The translations under genes were made by a program, and so were the position numbers. The notes under the pieces were generated by a model that searched no databases, was not told where the DNA came from, and was given only the letters and a program-made list of their open reading frames with translations. Below are positions 41,897-50,046 of a DNA stretch of 64,000 bases, in pieces (position 1 is the stretch's first letter; each line of letters starts with the position of its first letter). Source of the DNA: Lentzea sp. NBRC 102530 (GTDB lineage Bacteria > Actinomycetota > Actinomycetes > Mycobacteriales > Pseudonocardiaceae); NCBI RefSeq assembly GCF_030269365.1, contig NZ_BSTF01000004.1, positions 310,001 through 374,000 on the forward strand, given 5' to 3'.

Positions 41897-43120
41897 TCAG
41901 GCGGTGGTGCGCTGTGCCGGGAAACCGTGCTTGCTCGCGGCGACGATTACGCCGAGTACTGGCAACACGAGCACCAGCACCGTCCACGGGAACGAACCGC
42001 TGCCGCTCAAATCGAGCAGCAGGCCGCCGATCACACCGCCACCGGCCATCGCGACGTTCCACAACGTGACGAGCATCGCCTGCGCCGCGTCCGCCGACTC
42101 GCCGCCGGCGTCGCCCGCCGCGGTCTGCAGCAGCGTCGGCACGCCACCCCAGCCGAGGCCCCACAGCGCCGCGGCGACGTAGACGAGCACCGGGTCGTTC
42201 GCGATCGTCGCGAGCAACAGCGCCGCGACGGCGACGAGCAACGCGCTCGCGATCGAGAACGCCCGCAGCCTGCGGTGGATCTGGGCGCCGACGAGCCAGA
42301 TGCTCACGATCGAGGCGATGCCGAAGATCAGCAGCACCAGGCCGGTCTGCTCACCCATGCCGAGGCCCGCGAGGAACGACGCGATGTAGGCGTACAGGAT
42401 CGTGTGCGCCAGCACGAAGACGAGCGTCACGAACAGCACCGGCGTCACACCGGGAACCTTCAGCGTGGCCAGCATCCTCGGCCGTTCGCCGGCCTTCGAG
42501 CCGGGGTAGTCCGGCACCGCCGCGACGATCCAGACGAGCAGGACCACCGTCAGCACGGTCATCGACCAGAACGCCGTGCGCCAGCCCGCGACCTGGCCGA
42601 GGAACGTGCCTGCGGGCACGCCGAGGCACAGGGCCACCGGAATGCCGGCCATGGCGATCGCGATCGCCCGGCCCTGCAGGTGGGTGGCGACCATGCGCCG
42701 CGCGTAGCCCGCGAGCAACGCCCACGCGAGACCGGCGGCGACACCGGCGACGAACCTGGCCACCATCGTCACGCTGTAGATCGACGACACGGCCGTGACC
42801 GTGTTGGCCACCGCGAAGCCCGCCATCGAGGTGAGCAGCAGCTTCTTGCGCCGCCAGCCCGCCGTCATCGACGACAGCGGGATCGCGGTCAGCACCGTGC
42901 CGAGGGCGTAGATCGTGACGGTCTGGCCGGTCGCGGACTCGCTCACGCCGAGCGAACCGCTCATGGCCGGCAGCAGGCCCGCGGGCAACGTCTCGGTGAG
43001 GCTCGTGATGAACACGGCGGTGGCGAGGGACAGCAGGGCGAACAGGGGCAGCCGCTGTCCGTCCGTCCCCGCTGCTGGCACGGAACCCGTGCCGTAAGTG
43101 GTTTCTGGTGTTGCGCTCAT
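41897..43120 (-). CDS. MFS transporter, drug-efflux (AraJ/CmlR) type
   Basis: The 407-residue product has twelve hydrophobic segments. TETLPAGLLPAMSGSLGVSESATGQTVTIYALG is the signature of the DHA1 efflux group, and AGWRTAFWSMTVL and LGWGGVPTLLQT occur in later helices. It probably exports the product of the neighbouring biosynthetic cluster or provides resistance. The next gene upstream, 31 bp away, encodes a degenerate SDR, so the two may be co-transcribed. Confidence 0.9.
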   Translation of the reverse strand: MSATPETTYGTGSVPAAGTDGQRLPLFALLSLATAVFITSLTETLPAGLLPAMSGSLGVSESATGQTVTIYALGTVLTAIPLSSMTAGWRRKKLLLTSMAGFAVANTVTAVSSIYSVTMVARFVAGVAAGLAWALLAGYARRMVATHLQGRAIAIAMAGIPVALCLGVPAGTFLGQVAGWRTAFWSMTVLTVVLLVWIVAAVPDYPGSKAGERPRMLATLKVPGVTPVLFVTLVFVLAHTILYAYIASFLAGLGMGEQTGLVLLIFGIASIVSIWLVGAQIHRRLRAFSIASALLVAVAALLLATIANDPVLVYVAAALWGLGWGGVPTLLQTAAGDAGGESADAAQAMLVTLWNVAMAGGGVIGGLLLDLSGSGSFPWTVLVLVLPVLGVIVAASKHGFPAQRTTA

Positions 43121-43151
43121 GTGGCTTGCTCCGGTTCTCCTGCGGACGTGA

Positions 43152-43643
43152 TCATCGGTGGTTCAGGCCACCGTCGACGGGGACGTGGGCGCCGGTGGTG
43201 CACGTCGCCTCGGTGGCGAGGAAGAGCGCGACGCGCGCCACCTCCTCGGCACGGCCCCGGCTGGCGACCGGGGCCACCGCGTTGACGCGGATGCGGCGGT
43301 CGGCGAGCGTGCCGACCAGGGCCAGGACGGTCTCGGCCGGCGTGGGCGTGGTCAGCACGACCGCACCGCCGTCGTGCAGGTGCGGCAGCAGCGGTGACGT
43401 GCCCGCCACCGCGTCGGTGAACAGGAAGTCGATGCGCTGGCCTTCGAGGGCGGTCGCGATCTCCGCCGGGGCGACGGCCTGCGCCGCCGACCCCACCTCG
43501 GCCCGTGCCTCCGCGCGCCCGGCCTCGGTGTCCGCGGTCAGCACGACCCGCGCGCCACCCTCGGCGAGTCGCTTGGCGATGGCGAGGCTGATGTCGCCGG
43601 CCGCCACGACGACCGCGGCGCGTGTGCCCGCGTACTTCGTCAT
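43152..43643 (-). CDS. Short, catalytically degenerate SDR-like protein
   Basis: The product is about 163 residues, shorter than classical SDRs (about 240). The usual TGxxxGIG loop reads AAGDISLAI. The NNAG motif and the YxxxK catalytic pair are absent, although RIRVNAVAPVA and the C-terminal TGAHVPVDGGLNHR are retained. It is likely a non-catalytic or binding protein derived from an SDR. GGAGGGA precedes the ATG at 43643, so the gene looks translated. It precedes the MFS gene by 31 bp in the same direction. Confidence 0.75.
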   Translation of the reverse strand: MTKYAGTRAAVVVAAGDISLAIAKRLAEGGARVVLTADTEAGRAEARAEVGSAAQAVAPAEIATALEGQRIDFLFTDAVAGTSPLLPHLHDGGAVVLTTPTPAETVLALVGTLADRRIRVNAVAPVASRGRAEEVARVALFLATEATCTTGAHVPVDGGLNHR

Positions 43644-43748
43644 GCGTTCCCTCCCTCCCACGTGTTGGGCCACCGTGCCGGGAGGGGCTTCGGACTCGCT
43701 TACGATCGGCTTACGGTCGATCACGACGTGACATCAGGGGAGTGGTGC

Positions 43749-46700
43749 ATGCGGTTCGGGGTGCTCGGCCCGCTCGCGGTGTGGGACGAGGAGGGGGAGC
43801 CGGTCACCGTTCCGGAGCTCAAGGTGCGGGCGTTGCTCGCGGCGCTGGTCGCGCAGGACGGCGACCCGGTGGCCGCGGACACCCTCATCCACCACCTGTG
43901 GGGCGACCACCCGCCCGGCAAGCCCGCCGGGGCGTTGCAGGCGAAGATCTCCCAGCTGCGCCGCATCCTCGGCAGGGACCGGATCGTCCGGCAGCCGCCG
44001 GGGTACCTGCTGCGGCTCGACGGAGCCCTGGACCTGGACGCGGCGCGGTTCCGCGATCTCGTCGCGCGCGCCCGGTCCACAGTGGACCCCTCGGCACGGG
44101 CCTCGTTGCTCACCGAAGCGCTGGACCTGTGGCGTGGCGCGGCTTTCGCGGACTTCGCGGACGAGGAGTTCGTGCGGTCGGCCGCCCACCGGCTCACCGA
44201 GCTGCGGCTGTCGGTCGTGGAGGAGCAGGCGAAGGCGCGGCTCGAGGCCGGTGACCACGCGCTCGCGGTCGGCGAACTCGCGTCCGTCGTGGCGGCGCAC
44301 CCGCTGCGGGAAAGCCTGCGGGCCGTGCAGATGCGGGCGTTGTACCTCACCGGGCGGCAGAGCGAGGCGCTCACGTCGTACGAGGACCTGCGCGCCCGGC
44401 TGGCCGAGGAGCTGGGCATCGACCCGAGCCCCGAGCTGCGCGCGTTGCACCAGGCGGTGCTGCGTCAGGACGCCGAACTGGGAGCGCCCCGGGAGAACGC
44501 GGCGGAGGTGGTCGCCCGGCCGGTGCAGACGAACCTGCCCAACGCCCTGACGCCCCTCGTCGGCAGGGAGAAGTCCTTGGCGCGGCTGGCGGAACTGCGG
44601 TCGGCTGCCCGGCTCGTGACGCTCACCGGGCCCGGCGGTGTCGGCAAGTCCAGCCTCGCCGTCGCCGCCGCGGCGCAGGAAGCGTTGTTGCGGCCCGAGG
44701 AGTTCCCGGACGGCGTGTGGTTCGTCGAGTTCGCGGGCCTGCGATCGGCCGCGGTCGCGGACCTCGCCCAGGTCGTCGCCGCCGTGCTGGGCATCCGGGA
44801 CGACGCACCGGCTCTGCCGGGTTCCGGCGGTGGCGCGACGACGTCCGTGCAGCGCCTGGCGACGGCGTTGCGCGACCGGCGGACGTTGCTGGTGCTGGAC
44901 AACTGCGAGCACGTCATCGACGCGGCCGCCGAACTCACCGACCTGCTGCTGCGCACCGCCCGCGGCCTGGCGGTGCTCGTCACCAGCCAGGAACCCCTGG
45001 GCCTCGCAGGAGAAGGCGTCTTCGGCGTCGATCCGCTGCCGCGCGACGACGCGCACCGGCTCTTCGTCACGCGGGCCGCCGCCTCCGCGCCCGGATTCCC
45101 GTCCAGGCTCGAGGACTGCGACCCGGCCGACCTCGCCGCCGTCGCCGAGATCTGCCACCGGCTCGACGGCATCCCGCTCGCCCTGGAACTCGCGGCGACC
45201 CGCGTGCGCGCGTTGGGCGTGCGGGAACTGGCGGTGCGGCTGAGCGACAGGTTCTCGATCCTGACGCTCGGCCAGCGCGGTGCCCCTGCCCGGCAGCAGA
45301 CGCTGCGCGCGATGATCGACTGGAGCTGGGAACTGCTCAGCGCGCCGGAACGCATCGTGCTGCGCCGCCTGGCCGTGGCCAGCGACGGCTGCGATCTCGG
45401 TGCGGCGGAAGAGGTGTGCGCGGGCGACGGCGTGACGCGCGCGGAGGTGCTCGACCTCGTCACGAGGCTGGTCGACCGTTCTCTCGTGGTCGTGGCGGAG
45501 GGCCCGGCCGGACGGCGCTACCGGCTGCTGGAGTCCGTTTCCGCTTACGCCACCGAACGCCTGCACGAGATGGCGGACTTCACCTCGGCCCGCGACCGCC
45601 ACCTCCGGCACTACCTGGCCGTGGCCGAACGCGCCGAACCGTTGCTGCGCGGCGCCGAGCAACGCGTCTGGCTCACCCGGCTCGACGCCGACGCGGGCAA
45701 CCTGCGCGCGGCCCTGGACCACGCCGGTGGCTCGGCCGAGGCCGTCCGGCTCGTGCAGGCGCTGTCGTGGTGGTGGTTGCTGCGCGGCAGGCTGACCGAG
45801 GGGCGTCGCGCGCTCGCCGCCGTGCTGGCCACCCGGCCCGCCGGGCAGGAACCCGAACTGGCCGCGCTGCACAGCGCGTTCGCGTTGCTGAACGGCGACC
45901 ACGCCGCGACCGTCGCGACCGACCTGCCCGCGCGTGCTTCCTGGCTCTGCGCCTACGGTCTGTTCAGCGCGGGCGACGTGGCGCGGAGCCACGAGATGAA
46001 CACCCGCGCGCTGGCCCGGTTCACCGCCGAGGACGACCGGTGGGGCGTCGCCGCCTCGCTCGGGCTGGGCGCGATGCTCGCCCTGGTGCGCGGAGACCTG
46101 GCCGCCCTGGGCCACGACGGCCGCCGCAGCGCCGAACTGTTCCGCGACCTCGGCGACCGCTGGGGCGAGATGCAGACCATCCCGCCGCTCGCCACCCTCG
46201 CCGAGATCAAGGGCGACTACGCCTACGCGGCCCGGCTGCAGCACGAGGGCCTCGCCATCGCGCAGGAGCTCGGCCTGCAGGCGGAAGTGGCCGCGCGACT
46301 GTCCGGCCTCGGCCGCCTCGCGTTGCTCGACCGCGACTGGGACCGCGCCCGCGACCTGCACCAGCGCGCCCACCGCAGCGCCGTCGACCACGGCTACAGC
46401 TACGGCCAGATCCACGCGGAGATGGGCCTCGCCCTGGGCGCCCGCCGCTGCGGCGACCTCGACGCCGCCGAGCACCACCTCACCCGCATCCGCGACGACC
46501 ACGCGGAACTCTCCTCACCGGCCGGCGACCACCTGCTGTGCGCGGAGTTCGGCTTCCTCGCCGAACTGCGCGGCGACCCCGGCACCGCCGCCGCGCACCA
46601 CCTGCGCGGCCTGGAACTGGCCCGCGAACTGGCCGAACCGCGCGCGCTGGCGTTGTCGCTGGAAGGCCTCGCGGGAGCGTCCCCGGATCCGGAACGCGCG

Positions 46701-46883
46701 GCGGTGCTGCTCGGCGCCGCCGATGCCGCGCGCCGCAGCGTGGACGCGCCGTTGCCGCCGGCCGAACGCGGCGACGTGGACCGCATCACCGCGGCGGCCC
46801 GTTCCGCGCTGGGCGACGAGGCGTTCACGCGGGCGTTCGAGCGCGGCGCGGGGCTGAGCGTCGAAGAAGCCCTGTCGAGCTGA
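43749..46883 (+). CDS. afsR: AfsR/SARP-family transcriptional activator with NTPase and TPR domains
   Basis: The 1044-residue product starts MRFGVLGPLAVWDEEG. It has a winged helix (to about 95), the BTAD domain (about 96-245, with LRESLRAVQMRALYLTGRQSEALTSYEDLR), and an NB-ARC ATPase with Walker A (GPGGVGKSS, near 294) and Walker B (TLLVLDNCEHV). The rest is TPR-like helices. This is the AfsR/large SARP layout, a typical pathway-specific activator of actinomycete secondary metabolism. Its position at the right end of the carrier-protein cluster suggests that it controls that cluster. It is monocistronic. Confidence 0.93.
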   Translation: MRFGVLGPLAVWDEEGEPVTVPELKVRALLAALVAQDGDPVAADTLIHHLWGDHPPGKPAGALQAKISQLRRILGRDRIVRQPPGYLLRLDGALDLDAARFRDLVARARSTVDPSARASLLTEALDLWRGAAFADFADEEFVRSAAHRLTELRLSVVEEQAKARLEAGDHALAVGELASVVAAHPLRESLRAVQMRALYLTGRQSEALTSYEDLRARLAEELGIDPSPELRALHQAVLRQDAELGAPRENAAEVVARPVQTNLPNALTPLVGREKSLARLAELRSAARLVTLTGPGGVGKSSLAVAAAAQEALLRPEEFPDGVWFVEFAGLRSAAVADLAQVVAAVLGIRDDAPALPGSGGGATTSVQRLATALRDRRTLLVLDNCEHVIDAAAELTDLLLRTARGLAVLVTSQEPLGLAGEGVFGVDPLPRDDAHRLFVTRAAASAPGFPSRLEDCDPADLAAVAEICHRLDGIPLALELAATRVRALGVRELAVRLSDRFSILTLGQRGAPARQQTLRAMIDWSWELLSAPERIVLRRLAVASDGCDLGAAEEVCAGDGVTRAEVLDLVTRLVDRSLVVVAEGPAGRRYRLLESVSAYATERLHEMADFTSARDRHLRHYLAVAERAEPLLRGAEQRVWLTRLDADAGNLRAALDHAGGSAEAVRLVQALSWWWLLRGRLTEGRRALAAVLATRPAGQEPELAALHSAFALLNGDHAATVATDLPARASWLCAYGLFSAGDVARSHEMNTRALARFTAEDDRWGVAASLGLGAMLALVRGDLAALGHDGRRSAELFRDLGDRWGEMQTIPPLATLAEIKGDYAYAARLQHEGLAIAQELGLQAEVAARLSGLGRLALLDRDWDRARDLHQRAHRSAVDHGYSYGQIHAEMGLALGARRCGDLDAAEHHLTRIRDDHAELSSPAGDHLLCAEFGFLAELRGDPGTAAAHHLRGLELARELAEPRALALSLEGLAGASPDPERAAVLLGAADAARRSVDAPLPPAERGDVDRITAAARSALGDEAFTRAFERGAGLSVEEALSS

Positions 46884-46991
46884 CCCCCTCCCCGGCGGTG
46901 GGGCCGAGTTGATCGTCGCCTGTGGACCGTCGGTGTTCCTCCAGGTGGAAGGCGATGTGCGGATCTGTTGGTAACAGGTCGATAACCAGAC

Positions 46992-47018
46992 CCATCCGTT
47001 CCCAGCGGGGTGCCGAAT
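46992..47018 (+). promoter_or_regulatory. SigK-type promoter of fasciclin gene 2
   Basis: CCATCC (46992-46997), a 15-bp spacer and CCGAAT (47013-47018) lie 44 bp before the ATG. These are the hexamers I recall for mycobacterial SigK promoters, and the distance is the same as in copy 1. The sigK gene itself is 25 kb away, next to copy 1. Confidence 0.6.
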
Positions 47019-47061
47019 CACGATCAGCAACTGCCCGAACACTCCCTGGAGATGTCTCGTC

Positions 47062-47709
47062 ATGAACAAGTCCGTCCGCAACACCGTCCTGGCCATCGGC
47101 GCCGCCTCGCTCGCCCTGTTCGGCGCGGCGTGCGGTTCGGCTGACACGGCCAGCAGCGGCAGCTCTTCGACCGCCGCCGCGCCCACCACGACCTCGTCCG
47201 CCGCGATGGCAGACCCGGCCAAGGACCTCGTCGGCCCCGGTTGTGCCGACTACGCGAAGCAGGTTCCGTCCGGTTCCGGCTCCGTCGCGGGCATGGCGGC
47301 CGACCCGGTGGCCACCGCGGCGAGCAACAACCCGCTGCTCAAGACGCTGGTGGACGCCGTTTCCGGCAAGCTGAACCCGAAGGTCAACCTCGTCTCGACG
47401 CTCAACGGTGCCGAGTTCACCGTGTTCGCGCCGGTCGACTCCGCCTTCGCGAAGATCGACGCCGCGACGATCGAGAAGCTCAAGACCGACGACGCGCTGC
47501 TGACCAAGATCCTGACCTACCACGTCGTGCCCGGCCAGATCACGCCCGACAAGATCGTGGGCGACCAGAAGACCGTCCAGACCGGCGTCGTCAAGGTCAC
47601 CGGCACCAAGGACGCGCTGAAGGTCAACGACGCCAACGTGATCTGCGGCGGCGTGCACACCGCCAACGCCACCGTGTACCTGATCGACTCGGTGCTGCTC
47701 CCCGCCTGA
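47062..47709 (+). CDS. Fasciclin-domain lipoprotein, copy 2
   Basis: The 215-residue product differs from the copy at 22421 in only a few residues (for example [12 protein letters not shown] instead of [12 protein letters not shown], and LIDSVLLPA instead of LIDTVLLPA). It has the same lipobox (FGAAC), linker and FAS1 domain. The near-identity over the whole FAS1 region, including silent sites, points to recent duplication or gene conversion. Both copies have SigK-like promoters, so both are probably in the SigK regulon. It is likely a surface-anchored adhesion or envelope protein. Confidence 0.93.
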   Translation: MNKSVRNTVLAIGAASLALFGAACGSADTASSGSSSTAAAPTTTSSAAMADPAKDLVGPGCADYAKQVPSGSGSVAGMAADPVATAASNNPLLKTLVDAVSGKLNPKVNLVSTLNGAEFTVFAPVDSAFAKIDAATIEKLKTDDALLTKILTYHVVPGQITPDKIVGDQKTVQTGVVKVTGTKDALKVNDANVICGGVHTANATVYLIDSVLLPA

Positions 47710-47734
47710 CATCTCCAGGGGTAGCCGTACCGCG

Positions 47735-47774
47735 ACTCCGGGAACCGCACTGTGTTGCGGTTCCCGGAGTTTTC
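47735..47774 (+). terminator. Strong intrinsic terminator after fasciclin gene 2
   Basis: This is the same 15-bp stem, 6-nt loop and TTT tail as after copy 1. It overlaps the end of the convergent TrkA-N gene by 2 bp and so may end both transcripts. Confidence 0.9.
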
Positions 47775-48162
47775 ACGTCTGCGGGTCGTCCGGCTGTCGC
47801 GTGTGGACGATGGTGGTGCCGTCGGACGCGAAGATCGCGCTGTTCTCCGGTTCGCGGATGACGGCCACCACCACCGCGTCGGGGTTCACCGGCCGCACCG
47901 CTCTGGTGATCAGGAACGCGTTGAGGTCGTCCGGGATCGCGATGATGACGCGGTCGGCGATGTCGGCGCAGGCCTCGTCGAGCGCGCATCTGTCCCGGCC
48001 GTCGCCGACGACCGCGGTGGCCCCGTTGGCCGTCGCCTCGGCGACCGCGAGGTAGTCGATGTCCAGCACGGTCAGCCGCGCGTCCGGCTGCGCGGCCAGC
48101 ACCGCGTTCACTGCGCAGCGTCCGGCGTCGCCGTACCCGATGACGAGGATGTGATCGGTCAC
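47773..48162 (-). CDS. Stand-alone TrkA-N (RCK) NAD-binding protein
   Basis: The 129-residue product is one Rossmann domain: HILVIGYGDAGRCAVNAV, then LTVLDIDYLAVAEA with the acidic ribose ligand, VVGDGRDRCAL, and ADRVIIAIPDDLNAFLITRAVR. It is the regulatory N-domain of potassium channels and Trk uptake systems without a C-domain or channel. It could gate a channel encoded elsewhere. The corresponding gene is missing from the other copy of this block. Confidence 0.82.
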   Translation of the reverse strand: MTDHILVIGYGDAGRCAVNAVLAAQPDARLTVLDIDYLAVAEATANGATAVVGDGRDRCALDEACADIADRVIIAIPDDLNAFLITRAVRPVNPDAVVVAVIREPENSAIFASDGTTIVHTRQPDDPQT

Positions 48163-48205
48163 GCTCTGCGATTCGGTGCGCCGCGCGGCGCGGATTGCGT
48201 CCGAT

Positions 48206-48937
48206 TCAGCGAAGCACGACGGTGAGCACCGGTGCGCCCGTCGGGCCGGGTGATCCCCCCGCGGGCTCGACCGTGAGGATCACCTCGCGCGCCCCGGCGA
48301 TCCCCGGCACCAGCGACGAGGTCGCCGGGCCCGTCGGTCGCAGCAGCCCGGCCGATCGCGGGCCCTGGTCGCCCACCAGCCACAACTGGTACGTGAGTGC
48401 GGCCGGCAACGTGCGCAGGTCGTCCGCCAGGAACAGCATCTCGTCGCGGTGCCGGGACACCGCGACGGTGCCCGCCGAGGTTCCCGCGGTGGCAATCCGC
48501 AGATCCGGTGCCGCCAGCAGGTCACCGACCCGAGTGCGCGGAGGGGTGACCGGGGAGGTGCGGGTCGGCGTGGTCCACGCGCCGTGCACACCGGCCACCA
48601 CCGCCGCGGCGGCGCAGGCGAGGGAGATGAGCGCCGCGGCGCGCCGGAAACCCTGCCGCCGCGTGGGAGACGTCGTGATCTCCGACGTCGGTGGTGCCTG
48701 CCGCACGCGCTGGGCGGCGCCGAGCACCCGTGGCCGCAGGGCGGTCGGAGTGGTGTGGCTGACGGCCCTGGCGAGCAGGGCGGTGGTCTCCCGCAGCCCT
48801 GCCGCCTCGTCGGCGCAGGCCGGGCACCGAGCCAGATGTGCCTCGAACTCACCGCGTTCGCCGTCGGGCAGCGCGTCGAGTGCGTGTGCACCGGTCAGCA
48901 GGTGCGGGTCGATCGCACTGGTCGTTGCCCGGTTCAC
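48206..48937 (-). CDS. RskA-like membrane anti-sigma factor, orphan
   Basis: The 243-residue product has the anti-sigma domain with HLARCPACADEA, a transmembrane helix (ALISLACAAAAVVAGV, near residues 100-115) and an outer domain with YQLWLVGDQG and LTVEPAGGS. It resembles RskA, but no sigma gene is adjacent. It may act on SigK at 21617 or on a sigma factor elsewhere. I use the GTG at 48937, because the other copy starts at the matching GTG. An ATG at 48964 would add nine residues. Confidence 0.85.
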   Translation of the reverse strand: MNRATTSAIDPHLLTGAHALDALPDGERGEFEAHLARCPACADEAAGLRETTALLARAVSHTTPTALRPRVLGAAQRVRQAPPTSEITTSPTRRQGFRRAAALISLACAAAAVVAGVHGAWTTPTRTSPVTPPRTRVGDLLAAPDLRIATAGTSAGTVAVSRHRDEMLFLADDLRTLPAALTYQLWLVGDQGPRSAGLLRPTGPATSSLVPGIAGAREVILTVEPAGGSPGPTGAPVLTVVLR

Positions 48938-48991
48938 GTTCGTGGTTCGGAGCCGTCGGATCATCGGATTGCCCGGACCCGGCGACGCGAA

Positions 48992-49024
48992 AGGCCGCCC
49001 CGGGGCGCGGTCGGGGCGGCCTTC
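48992..49024 (-). terminator. Terminator after iniB
   Basis: An 11-bp stem (AAGGCCGCCCC / GGGGCGGCCTT) with an 11-nt loop is followed on the minus strand by TTTCGC, 16 bp beyond the iniB stop codon. Confidence 0.75.
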
Positions 49025-49039
49025 GGTCGTGCGGGAGGG

Positions 49040-49849
49040 TCAGAGACCGAGGTCGAGGTCGTTGAGCACGCCCCCGACGTTGACGTCGCCCAGGTTGCCC
49101 GTGACGTCGCCGATGGTGCCGATGTCCCCGACGTGGCCGACGCCGGTCACGTCGCCGAGGTTGCCCACGTTGGACACGACGTCGGTGACGTTGCCGACGT
49201 GGTCGAGGGACAGGTCGTTGCCCGTCACGGTGCCGACGACCGAGGTGACGTCGCCGTTCAGCACGTCCTCGACGCCGAGGTCGCCCGCGGTCACGCCGCC
49301 GGTGACGTCGCCGACCACGTCGGTGACGTGCGTGGTGTCGAGCAGTTCGGTGCCGTTGGTGATGTCGCCGACGGTGTTCGTGACGTCGAGGTCGGTGACG
49401 GTCTTGGTCACGTCGGTGATCTCGGTGCCGCCGACGACGTCGAGCGCGGTGGTCGGGTCGCTGAGCACGTCGAAGCCGTTGGTGACGCCGTGGACCGCGG
49501 CGGTCAGGCCGGAGACCGCGCCGAAGACCGTGTTGTCGTCGAACTGCTGACCGACGGTGTCGTGCACCGTGCTCATCAGGTCGAGCTGCTGGTCGAGGTC
49601 CAGACCGGAGATCGTCGACCCGAAGTCGCCGAGGTCGGTGACCGGCGCGAAGTCGAGCACCAGCGGCAGGAGCTCCTGGATGTCGGACGGCGCCACGTCA
49701 CCCAGACCTGCGGCGTCGAGCGTGCCCTGCGGGTCGAGCTGGAACGCCGACCGGGCGTCGGGGTCGCTGAGCAGGCCGAGGGTGAAGTCGTGCAGCGTCT
49801 GCGGCAGGGTCACGTCGAACTCCAGATCACGTCGTTGAGCTTGTGCCAC
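49040..49849 (-). CDS. iniB: IniB-like protein
   Basis: The 269-residue product has an N-terminal domain of about 60 residues (TLPQTLHDFTLGLLSDPDARSAFQLDP) that matches the IniB N-terminal domain. A long Gly/Val/Asp/Thr-rich repetitive tail follows (GDVT, VTGVGHVGDIG and similar), low in charged helices and likely extended or beta-rich. In mycobacteria iniB belongs to the iniBAC operon induced by cell-wall drugs. No iniA or iniC dynamin genes lie here. It is divergent from the regulator gene at 50047. Confidence 0.88.
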   Translation of the reverse strand: MAQAQRRDLEFDVTLPQTLHDFTLGLLSDPDARSAFQLDPQGTLDAAGLGDVAPSDIQELLPLVLDFAPVTDLGDFGSTISGLDLDQQLDLMSTVHDTVGQQFDDNTVFGAVSGLTAAVHGVTNGFDVLSDPTTALDVVGGTEITDVTKTVTDLDVTNTVGDITNGTELLDTTHVTDVVGDVTGGVTAGDLGVEDVLNGDVTSVVGTVTGNDLSLDHVGNVTDVVSNVGNLGDVTGVGHVGDIGTIGDVTGNLGDVNVGGVLNDLDLGL

Positions 49850-50046
49850 AGAAAGTTACGAAGAACGCGCCGTTCGCCGCATCGGGTGACGTGCCTGGTC
49901 TGGTTCGGCGGGCGTGGATGGGGGATCGCGCGCACCGCGGGTAGGGGAATAGGGGGATGTCCCGATCTTTGGGCCGTGACCAAACTCGAACGGGTGATGC
50001 TCCGAACTACCGGGGTACGGGTAGGCACCAGGAGGTTCACGCGCTC

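Larger units (their letters stand above)
46968..49062. repeat. Intact copy of the duplicated fasciclin/anti-sigma/iniB block (copy 2)
   Basis: This block matches 22327-23690 in order and orientation: fasciclin promoter and gene, terminator, anti-sigma gene, terminator and iniB 3' end. Unlike copy 1 it keeps a TrkA-N gene, a full-length anti-sigma gene and the whole iniB gene to its right, so it is probably the parental version. Confidence 0.85.

Noticed and set aside
43734..46502. Long minus-strand frame opposite the AfsR-type gene (over 900 codons)
   Set aside because: It is a shadow frame of the SARP gene. It is rich in Val, Gly, Gln and His without motifs.
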